From Nannochloropsis oceanica (taxonomy: Eukaryota; Sar; Eustigmatophyceae; Eustigmatales; Monodopsidaceae), in assembly GCA_004519485.1 (NCBI GenBank), contig CP038134.1, positions 682,001 to 746,000 of the forward strand: a stretch of DNA of 64,000 nt. Direction: 5' to 3'. Below the pieces are notes generated by a model. It was not told where the DNA came from and ran no database searches. It was given only the letters and a program-made list of their open reading frames with translations. Made by a program: the position numbers and the translations under genes. This document shows, one piece after another, positions 34,001 to 41,694 of the stretch. Each line of letters starts with the position of its first letter. The first letter of the stretch is position 1.

Positions 34001-35692
34001 TGTCTTATCGCTGAACACGTGCTCGATCACTCCTAGTTCTTCGTTTAAGTCGGAGGATCGCACGACACAGGGGATCTCGATTAGGTTACCGTCTGGGTCG
34101 CGGGTCTCGTGGTACATGCTGAGGGAGGGCGGAAGGGAGGGAGGGAGGGACGTGAGTAGTGCTTTTTTGAGAAGGGTGTGCCACCTCCTCTCTCCTGTCT
34201 CCCCCGCCCTTTTCTCCCTTTCTTCTTATTACCTCAAGTCCCATGACATCCACATTCCTTGAAGGAACTTGACCATATCAAGCGTTACAAGCACTTGGAG
34301 ATGGGGGAGGGTTAGAGGGGGGGAGGAAAGGAGGGAAAGAAAAGAATGCGTACGTGAGAGCTGTCACTGATTGGGTTTTAAAATGACACAACTGAACGCA
34401 CTGGCATAATCTCGATGCGTACATAGGAGTGAGGGAAAAGGGTAATGACAACAAGCCAAACAAAGTCATCCCCCATTCATTTTCCCTCCCCTTCCCCCTC
34501 TTCCATCTCCGGACCCCCCCGTTTAAAACTACTCACGGGATATCGGCAACATGTTCGAAAATAGCACAGTGTACGTCCAGAACTGAATGAATCCGGACAA
34601 GGCCGGGTCAGGTAATCTGGCGCCCACCCACAGGTAAGGCATCTGCCCTCCTCTCCCTACATAGATCCCACCCACCACCGCCGCACACAAACAACACAAC
34701 ACCTGCAATCCAAACACCATCACCGTCTCCCGATCCACGAATCGCCGCACACTTCCAATCTTTTGAGTGGCCTCCGCAGTATTCATTTGAATCTTGGTCT
34801 CCTTCCCCGTGTAAACCACCACACCCACCGCCCAATTCGTATTCCGCAACATGCAGCCTCTCAGTAGTATATTGCGTTGCGTCAGAGGCACTTTCCTTTC
34901 CCCCGCCTCCGGACCCAACGTATACAATCCCTCAAAATGCTCCAGATTATTGTTAGGCAGATCACAGACGACTGTAGCGCCGGCGAGCTTGGCGGGGAGG
35001 GGGAGTTGCCGTAGTTCCTGATGGACTTCCTTGGCCTTGAGGTTGGTTTCGCCGTCGAGGTTCGCAGTCATGACAAAGGCGAGTCCGCTGGGCTCGGAGG
35101 ATGCGAGAAGGACTATATCTGCAGGGATGAGCTCGCGATTCTTTATGACCACTACGTCGCCTACTTTGATGTCGCACCACATGGTCGGATGAGGGTGGTG
35201 GAGGTCAAAGTGCTTTTCCTTTAATAGGACGTGGCCCAGGCGATTGTTTTCTGTGGCGTCGGCTTTGTGCCGGTTGAAATCTTCGATGGCATCTTTGACG
35301 GCAGTGACGAAGAGAACGAATGCGAGGGGCAAAGCAGTGGTCGGGACCCCTGAGGTGATGCTCACGGCTTTGATACACTGCAAGATTGAGATGCAAAGGA
35401 AGTAGATGTTGGCCGCTCGACTCATTTGCCGCCGCAGGTTCAGCGGCAAGAAGGAGTAAAGCGTATATATGGAAGTAATAACCTCATTTGTTTGGGTTCC
35501 TGGCCCGGTGTGCGGCGGTCCCGCGCGGTGGGGCTCTTTCTGAAGCTTGGTCTTGTTCTCCTCCTCGTCTCCCACAACGACAACACGATGGACGGGGTCG
35601 GCGGTCGCAGACTCCGTACGCCTAAGACTCAATGCTCGACGCATCGACGCCATACTAGAAAGGAGCCCCGTGCTGCTATCATGAATGCTCAT
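31089..35692 (-). CDS. P4-type ATPase, phospholipid flippase
   Basis: Complete six-exon gene: 35692-34537, 34293-34233, 34118-33794, 33608-32516, 32379-32206 and 32098-31089. All joins are in frame, giving about 1272 residues. It moves phospholipids from the outer to the cytosolic leaflet. Motifs in order: membrane entry [31 protein letters not shown] (the P4 DGET actuator loop); [15 protein letters not shown]; the phosphorylated Asp in [23 protein letters not shown] and LFCKGAD in the nucleotide domain; [33 protein letters not shown]; then [13 protein letters not shown] and the last membrane helices ([18 protein letters not shown]). The C-terminus ends in a hexamer-encoded Ala-Pro repeat (about 31175-31220). 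Exons 1-3 have a near-identical partial copy at 28414. A Fanzor insertion begins about 285 bases upstream of the start. Confidence 0.92.
31170..31220. repeat. TGCTGG hexamer repeat in coding sequence
   Basis: About seven tandem TGCTGG-type units encode the Ala-Pro repeat near the C-terminus of the flippase. It is in frame, so length changes would not break the gene. Confidence 0.8.
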
Positions 35693-35976
35693 TTGGGGCT
35701 CGCTTGCTGCAGTTTAAAAAGCGCAGGGCTGCGGGGCTGTGGATGCGGCGAATATGAGGGACGAATGATGACCGCAGTTTTACCCAGCAAACTTTGAAGG
35801 CAGGCACCTACCACAGAAAGGGAACAGCCCTGGCACCGGCCCTTAAGCCCGTGATGTGTTGGGTGCGAAGAAAAGAGGTCTATAAATGTACCCGGGGTCG
35901 TGTTTATGTCTAATTAGATCAAACACAAAGCAGGAGCACCCCTCCTCGCTGTTGTAGCTCGGTTTTCAGCGAGTAC
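35693..35976. other. Flippase 5' flank
   Basis: The presumed flippase promoter, ending where a Fanzor-bearing insertion begins. No gene seen. Confidence 0.4.
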
Positions 35977-35989
35977 CTAGGGATCGAAG

Positions 35990-37588
35990 CTCGATACCAG
36001 AGCTCTCAGTGATCTGCTGAAGAACGTGGTGCGACGCAGACCCACAGCGATGACCAAGGAGGCATGGAGCGAAGCATGCCCCGATTGGTTGAAGCGACTG
36101 GGAGGGATGGACACCAAAAAGTTTTGCCAGGATGCGGTTTCGGTGAAGGAGATGTGGGACGAGACTTTTCAGGTGGGGAACCTACGAAACCAGCGGGTGT
36201 TTCATAATCGGGTTTCCACGGATGGTGTCTCGGTGTCGGTCTTCTTCCACGTGGCGAAGGAGAGACTGGAGAGGGAGAAAGCGGAGAGGGTCAGAGTGGA
36301 AAAGGAGGACGAGGAGAAGGAGATGTTGGAACGTCAGCAGGGACAGGAAAACCTGCAGCCAGTCAGAGAGCGACGCATTGTCGCGATCGATCCCGGTCGC
36401 GTCAACCTGGTCACGGCGTTGGACTCGCAGACGGGCAAGATCAAGACCTTGACGCGTCGTGCGTACTACGAAAAGGGGCGGATCAACGAGTGCAAGAGAA
36501 AGTTTAGCTCTTGGGAGGACGCACTCGGTGACATCAATGCCGCCTTTTCGAGGACCACGATGAAGTCCTGTTGTCCCGACTTGCGTAGCGCTTACAGGGA
36601 GCTGATCGTACGGCATTACCACCGATTGTGGGATGCCAGGTATGAAAAGAAACGGGCGCGTGCGCATATGGCGGTGTATGCGGGGAAGCAGAAGGTCTTG
36701 GATGATTTTTTTGCGGGCTTGACGGGGCCAGGGCAGGCGAAGCCCATTATCGCGTATGGGGCGGCGATTTTCCCGCACACAGGCAAGGGAGAGGTGAGCG
36801 TTCCGGTGAAGAGGGTGCTCCGGGTGTGCGAAAGGTACTACAGAACAGTGTATGTACCCGAGCACCTGACGACAAAGGTTCACCTCGATTGTGGGCAGCG
36901 CCTGAACCCTATTGCGAGAAGGACAGAAGGAGAAAGAGGAGAAGGAGGAGGTGATGGAGAAGGAGGTGGAGGAGGAGGAGGAGGGGAAGGAGGTGGAGGA
37001 GGCGAAGGGGGTGGAGGAGGGGAAGGAGGTGGAGGCGGAGGAGGAGGCGGAGGAGGGGAAGGGGAGGAGGGGGAAGGGGAGAAGGAGGAGGGGAAGGAGG
37101 AGGAGGGGAAGGAGGAGGAGGGGAAGGAGGGTGGAGGGGAAGGAGGAGGAGGGGAAGGAGGAGGAGGGGAAGGAGGAGGAGGGGAAGCAGGAAGGGGAGG
37201 GGGAGGAAGAAGAGGGAAAAGAACCCGGGCTGCGGAAGCAGCAGCAGCCGCCCAGAGGCGCCTGACCATACAGGTGGCACGTGCTGAAGCACGAGCCCGG
37301 GCAGCTGCAGGAGGAGGAGGAGGAGGAGGGGGAAGGGATAGCAGGATGGATACAGGAGGGGATCCTGGAAGGGTAGGAGTGGGAGGAGTCGGGGCGGCCG
37401 GAGCGGCAACAGGAGGAGGAGGAGAGGGAATGAGAGGAATCCCCACTATACTCTCTTTACCCGGAGAACAGGCAGCACGAGNNNNNNNNNNNNNNNNNNN
37501 NNNNNNNNNNNNNNNNNNNNNNNNNNNNNNNNNNNNNNNNNNNNNNNNNNNNNNNNNNNNNNNNNNNNNNNNNNNNNNNNNGACGGAG

Positions 37589-37628
<40 letters not shown>

Positions 37629-37821
37629 CAGAGGAGGAGGTCATGAGCGGGCCATCCGAGGACTGTATTGGTGTGACACCTGTGAACAGTTCGTGTCCCG
37701 GGACGGCAATGGGGCACGTAACATCCTGCGGGTGTACAGGAGTATGGTCCGTGGAGAAGCTCGTCCCCATGATCTTCGGTTTGGTCAACCGCGGCAGGAC
37801 ATGCGGACACTCTACCTGTAG
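35990..37821 (+). CDS. Fanzor1-type RNA-guided nuclease, 5'-partial, with assembly gap
   Basis: Eukaryotic relative of TnpB; characterised Fanzor proteins cut DNA under guidance of an RNA from the same element. Seen in order: VFHNRVSTDGVSVSVFF (typical before the nuclease core); RuvC-I with the catalytic Asp in IVAIDPGRVNLVTALD; a helical insert ending YEKKRARAHMAVYAGKQK; the AYGAAIFPHTGKGEVSVPVK block before RuvC-II; VPEHLTTKVHLDCGQRLNPI; then, after a long Gly/Glu-rich insert and the gap, GLYWCDTCEQFVSRDGNGA with the RuvC-III Asp, and RNILRVYRSMVRGEARP. The first half of the zinc ribbon reads H-x2-C instead of C-x2-C. The N-terminal third of a usual Fanzor1 is missing at the left edge. Because the 100-N gap has placeholder length, the frame across it cannot be judged. 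Confidence 0.82.
36925..37430 (+). repeat. Gly/Glu-rich GGA low-complexity insert in Fanzor
   Basis: About 500 bases of purine-rich GGAGGA, GGGGAA and GAAGGA units lie between the two halves of the Fanzor zinc ribbon. They encode Gly-rich protein in the Fanzor frame and Glu-rich protein in the next frame. There is an island of less biased sequence (about 37215-37310, with RAEARARAAAG). Confidence 0.8.
37482..37581. other. Assembly gap of 100 N
   Basis: Exactly 100 undetermined bases, a standard placeholder, so the true length is unknown. It lies in the GC-rich repeat zone of the Fanzor gene and is followed by six GACGAG hexamers. Confidence 0.98.
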
Positions 37822-38053
37822 CCTTCCCGCTGACCTCCTCTTTGCTCCTCCTTCCCCCCCTCCTCCTGGCCCTGTGTGGGCCGTCCGGGGACTTTGCCAG
37901 GTCAAAAAACCTGTCAAAGTCGCCAGAAAAACTCGGACGAGAAATAAGGGATGACAACAATTTCTTGTTGGAAGGCTCCCCCTCGTATGCAAGTCCTCGA
38001 AGACGTCAGGTTGCATGCGATAGTTCTAGAGAGATGTAGGAACTCAAAAAGAA
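37822..38053 (+). ncRNA. Candidate Fanzor guide-RNA region (3' tail), copy 1
   Basis: In TnpB and Fanzor systems the guide RNA usually comes from the end of the element downstream of, or overlapping, the nuclease gene. This tail holds GGCCC-TGTGT-GGGCC (37868-37882). It also has a strong hairpin at 37890-37921: GACTTTG and CAGGT on one side, ACCTG and CAAAGTC on the other, with one C/T mismatch. The tail of the second copy (41446-41681) is highly similar, and its outer GACTTTG/CAAAGTC stem is kept while the inner stem is not. The similarity may only reflect recent copying. No transcript evidence is available. Confidence 0.35.
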
Positions 38054-38246
38054 CTAGGGATCGAAGGTAAAAAAAAAATAAAAAAAATAACCATATAACC
38101 TAACACACGTAACGCAACCTTTGGTAGAAAAAAGGTGCAAATGGAAGCCTCCATAGCGGACCGATGTAAAGCAAGGTCTACTTATCCAGAAGAAATAATG
38201 TCGTTATATGTGCTACGTTTGTTTTTGGCACCGTCCCCATTCATCA

Positions 38247-39368
38247 CTAAACCACATAAGTCAACGCCAACTTGGCCATCTCCATCGCCCCCTCCAATGT
38301 CGCATTTCCTCCAATGAAGCCATTGGCATGAACGAAAATACAACCCGGAATCCCACCCACAGCTGCTCCCAAGACCTCGTTTCTTAAACCTCGCCAAGCC
38401 TCGGGCATTGCCAACCGCAGAGCAAACGACCCCACCCTGTCAGGAACAGCATGTATTCTCACCGAGCTGCCCTTGGAGTCGGCATACAAAACGTACAGAA
38501 CCTGTCCCGGCACGCCTGCGTCTAGTTCTAGGTCAAATAAATGGTCTTGCCAAGGACAGTACGTCATCAAATGCAGAATCTTGCCACTCGGATGAACCGT
38601 GAAACGACCCTGAAACCCCTCGGCCACACGCTGCCGAGCCGGCCACCAAGACTTACATAGATATCCAACAAAATTGATAAACTCCGTACTGACCATAGCC
38701 AAGGCGTCGGCAAACCTCTCGTTCAATGCGTTAGCGGAATCGTCTTCATTCCAGGCCGGGTTCAGAGTGGCGACGCGACCGGGCAAGTGCGTCTGGACCG
38801 TATACCGGAGATTGCCCTCCGCGATGTTGATGCCGTTGTCAATCCCATCAATATGCTCCACAAAGTCTAGGTACGTCTTGATGTACAGCTTGTCCAGCAT
38901 CAGGTCCTCTTCTTTCACGCCCTCTTCCGTATTAAAGGTCGCTGCCGCCCCCGAGGAGACCACCATGACCCGGAGCATGTCCCGTCCGAAATGCTTGTAG
39001 ACGAGGCCGGCACTCGACAGCTTGGTCTTAAATTTATCCCCCAACGTATGCTCAAATCCCCGCTGGTGATGATCGAATCGGAGGCCGCTGGCGTCGTACT
39101 CAGCCCCGACGTCCACGACGATTTGACACTGGGCAAGCTTCGTGGGGTCGCGCGTCCTGACCACCACCGACTCTTTGTAGGCGGGCAGGAGACGGAGCAT
39201 GGAGATGGCCAAGACTTCGTCGCAGTGAAATGTACCATCGTGCGTGCCGATGACGGGGCCGGCGGCTGCCAAGGGTATGTCCGAGGCGATTACCGCCTTG
39301 GTATTATTTGACGGCTGGTGCTCGAGGCACGGCTTCTTGGCTGGAGTCGCGCCGGTAGGGTTCGTCAT
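38247..39368 (-). CDS. MYG1: MYG1 family exonuclease
   Basis: Single-exon, 373 residues, complete. MYG1 is a conserved metal-dependent 3'-5' RNA exonuclease of the DHH-like fold, shared between nucleus and mitochondrion in animals. The family signatures are clear: IGTHDGTFHCDEVLAISML near residues 41-59, IVVDVGAEYD, the DHH block RFDHHQRGF, TKLSSAGLVYKHFG, IDGIDNGI with the metal Asp, and a C-terminal half with SKGSSVRIHAVP and CIFVHANGFIGG. Length matches the usual 340-380 residues. The N-terminal 35 residues (TPAKKPCLEHQ and Ala-rich) could serve nuclear or organellar targeting, but no clear presequence is seen. The gene lies intact between two Fanzor insertions; its 3' end is about 180 bases from the right repeat of the first. 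Confidence 0.95.
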   Translation of the reverse strand: MTNPTGATPAKKPCLEHQPSNNTKAVIASDIPLAAAGPVIGTHDGTFHCDEVLAISMLRLLPAYKESVVVRTRDPTKLAQCQIVVDVGAEYDASGLRFDHHQRGFEHTLGDKFKTKLSSAGLVYKHFGRDMLRVMVVSSGAAATFNTEEGVKEEDLMLDKLYIKTYLDFVEHIDGIDNGINIAEGNLRYTVQTHLPGRVATLNPAWNEDDSANALNERFADALAMVSTEFINFVGYLCKSWWPARQRVAEGFQGRFTVHPSGKILHLMTYCPWQDHLFDLELDAGVPGQVLYVLYADSKGSSVRIHAVPDRVGSFALRLAMPEAWRGLRNEVLGAAVGGIPGCIFVHANGFIGGNATLEGAMEMAKLALTYVV

Positions 39369-39801
39369 GGTGGACGGGGCGTAGGGGCTTTATGATGATA
39401 GGATGCTGCAGATTAGGGTCAAAAAATGCTACGTAGGTCAGGCTAGGGAATACGTGTGTGATGGTGGGACGTGGTGGCCTCTCGCCCTTTCGCCGACTTT
39501 CGTTTCTTCATCGTTCGTCATTCGTGCGAGTCGGATGGGGAGGTATGCGCGCAATCCGGTTGTTTGGGACATGTCATCTTTGCCAAAGATTGTTTCAAAA
39601 AACTCTTTTAAGTTGTCATACCTCGCTGCATAATGAAGAGTTGCTGACAAAATGGAGAGAATGCCTTTTTATGTGACCGTTGTATACCTTTTCTTGCACA
39701 CCTATTTGTAAGACAGGCTTTCACGCGCGCACCTGACTTCAAATACTATGCTCACCCAAAAGCGTTATGGGGCAAACAACGACACCCCTATACTGTATGA
39801 T

Positions 39802-39819
39802 CTACCCCTCTTGGGGTAG
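39802..39819 (-). ncRNA. Hairpin just past the Fanzor2 remnant's stop
   Basis: CTACCCC-AAGA-GGGGTAG (minus-strand reading) is a perfect 7-bp stem with a four-base loop, 28 bases after the TAATAA that ends the zinc-ribbon frame. Its place fits a guide-RNA scaffold or element end in a TnpB-like unit, but a terminator-like or chance hairpin is possible. Confidence 0.3.
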
Positions 39820-39847
39820 TGGTCTCTCCTACCGACGAGTGCCTTTA

Positions 39848-41145
39848 TTAGCAAGTGGTTCTTGGCACATCTCGGTCTTCATCATGCCCACAACGTTCAC
39901 ACTTGAAGATTTTGCTGCTCCCTAAACCCTCGTTGACCAGACAGCAAGAGCTGCACGTTATACTCGTGCCATGCTCTTCAGATCCAAGACGACCTTCCAA
40001 CAACTCTCGGCCCTCGTCCTGATACGCTCATTATCTCATTGGTCCTTACCGTCAAAACACTCGCCCCCCCCCACCATCCTCCCCACACCCGATTTCGGAG
40101 CCACGATCACATCAAGAGAAAGACGATCGCCTTGAAATAAAGATCGATCGCTACCAATGTTGCTAGCTCTCGCATTTGCGCGGTACCAAGCCTTGGTAAC
40201 GTCTTAATCTTCCGTCGCAGGATCCTACTCTTTTCTCGATTTCCCCACTTCTCCCCTCGCAACGCTTCTCTCTCGAACGCTGTCATTCTTCCCCCGATGC
40301 CATCGATCTTCTTCTTCATGGCACGCGCCATCATACCAGGAGCGATTTCTCCACATTCCTTCTCCAAATAGCATGCTATGAAAGTGCACACTCCGGGGTC
40401 TAGCGCCCCTACTCGTCCTTTCCCCGACTTCATTACCCCCACCTGCTCTTTCTTTTCAACTTTGTAAGGCATCGAATATACCAATCTCCCAGAACAATAC
40501 TGGATAGAACAGTCTGCGTCAACTACATGCTTGAGGTTCTCGCACATCTTGATACCTTTCTCCATCCCAAATTTATGCCGGGTGAAAAAAAAACGAAGAG
40601 CTCCGTCGAATTTGTGTCCTCGCTTGTCAACACCTTGACACTCTTCTTGAAGCCAAACGAATCACTGGTCATGCGCTTGGACTTGGACTTGATATGCTGA
40701 AGACGGCTTCCCCCTTCCCCTTCCCCTTCCCCTTCCCTTCCCCCTCGCCTTGGGGTTCCTCATGTTGCTGTTCTGCTTCTTTTTTTTGTCCTTCTTATGC
40801 TTCTTGCTCTTCTTGCTCTTGTTGTTTTTCTTGTTGTCACCCTGCCCGCTTTTCTTCTTTCGATTGCACTCTTGAATGCAGTCAACAGGCCATGCACGGC
40901 GTGCGAGCGAATAGCCGAGGGAGTCCCCTTCATTTTCAGCACCTTGGGCCCGTCCTCCTCTCGGGTCCTCTCGGGTAGTCACGACCATTTTCTATATCGG
41001 GAGATCCGGTTTGGCCTTTTTTCCTTGATAAGACGAAGAGCTGAGTTCCAAGTATCCCGGGCCGCCCTCATCCACACATGCATCTTTCTGGCCTGTTCAA
41101 CCGTCGGACGTAGGCAAGTCGTGTCGAGGCGCTAAAAATCTTGGC
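39848..41145 (-). pseudogene. Decayed Fanzor2/TnpB-type nuclease gene
   Basis: Read on the minus strand, pieces of a second, different Fanzor lie in order. The N-terminal RPTVEQARKMHVWMRAARDT with WNSALRLIKEKR lies near 41030-41130. ARRAWPVDCIQECN, the spot where this family has TPxDIR-type residues, lies near 40880-40920 and is followed by a Lys-rich run. A RuvC-I block VGALDPGVCTFIACY with the catalytic Asp and KKKIDGIGGRMTAF is at about 40275-40430. Near 39850-39940 is a zinc ribbon (CSSC, then FKCERCGHDEDRDV) with the RuvC-III Asp. The pieces fall in different frames and the gene is clearly non-functional, broken in several places. It is closer to Fanzor2/TnpB than to the neighbouring Fanzor1 copies. 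It is probably older than them. Confidence 0.75.
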
Positions 41146-41253
41146 TGCGCTTTGTGTTTGTGTGTGGGTTGGGGGGGGTAGGGGGGCAAGAGGAGATCTA
41201 CGTGAAAAAGCTCTTCCTTCTTACTACATCTTCTTGGAGGGGTGCCTCCCTTC

Positions 41254-41694
41254 CTATACGAGCAACATGGGCGGGCCATCCGAGGACTGTATTGGTGTGA
41301 CACATGTGAACAGTTATTATCACGGGACGGCAATGGGGCACGTAACATCCTGCGGGTGTACAGAAATATGGTCCGTGGAGAAGCTCGTCCCCATGATCTT
41401 CGGTTTGGGCAACCGCGGAAAGATATGCGGACACTCTATGTGTAGCGTTCCCGCTGACCTCCTCTTTTCTCCTCCTTCCCCTACTCCTCCTGGCCCTGTG
41501 TGGGCCGTCCGGGGACTTTGCCTGATCGAAAAACCTGTCAAAGTCGCTAGTAAAACTCGGACCAAAATAAGGGATGAATATGCAACAATTTCTTGTTGGA
41601 AGGCTCCCCCTCGTATGTTAGTCCTAGAGGACGCAGGTTGCATGCGATAGTCCTAGAGGGATGTAGGAACGGCGAAAAGAACTATACGAGCAAC
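41254..41694 (+). mobile_element. Second, heavily 5'-truncated Fanzor1 insertion with 13-base direct repeats
   Basis: CTATACGAGCAAC occurs at 41254-41266 and again at 41682-41694. Between them is a copy of only the Fanzor1 C-terminal end and 3' tail. Similarity to the first copy starts right after the left repeat (ATGGGCGGGCCATCC against ATGAGCGGGCCATCC) and stops at GAAAAGAA, directly before the right repeat. It encodes GLYWCDTCEQLLSRDGNGA and RNILRVYRNMVRGEARP up to a stop at 41443-41445; the RuvC-I part is absent, so it is not a working nuclease. It lies at the 5' edge of the decayed Fanzor2 gene on the other strand. Confidence 0.8.
41446..41681 (+). ncRNA. Candidate Fanzor guide-RNA region (3' tail), copy 2
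   Basis: It is homologous to 37822-38053. The GGCCC-TGTGT-GGGCC stem is kept, and the outer arms GACTTTG (41514-41520) and CAAAGTC (41539-41545) still pair. Two AGTCCTAGAGG copies occur near the end, one of them within a GTCCT-AG-AGGAC inverted repeat. Function is inferred only from position. Confidence 0.3.

Larger units (their letters stand above)
35977..38066 (+). mobile_element. Fanzor1-bearing insertion, 5'-truncated, with 13-base direct repeats
   Basis: The direct repeat CTAGGGATCGAAG occurs exactly at 35977-35989 and at 38054-38066. Between them lies a Fanzor coding region (open from the first base inside the left repeat), a stop at 37819-37821, about 230 bases of 3' tail, and a final TCAAAAAGAA. 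The left boundary cuts into coding sequence, and the right boundary matches the end of a second copy at 41681. A 100-N gap (37482-37581) interrupts it. 5' truncation, a common A-rich 3' end and direct repeats are the usual marks of target-primed reverse transcription; I infer this mode, I cannot show it. Confidence 0.75.

Noticed and set aside
35954-36010. tRNA-like D-arm (TAGCTCGG...GAGTA) at the left edge of the Fanzor1 insertion
   Set aside because: No acceptor stem, anticodon stem or T arm can be formed around it.
36880-38016. Pro/Ser-rich minus-strand frame of 378 residues through the gap
   Set aside because: Antisense shadow of the Gly/Glu-rich Fanzor insert; it also runs through undetermined bases.
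40694-41135. Cys/Ser-rich plus-strand open frames opposite the decayed Fanzor2
   Set aside because: They mirror the Lys-rich stretch of the minus-strand remnant and show no domain.
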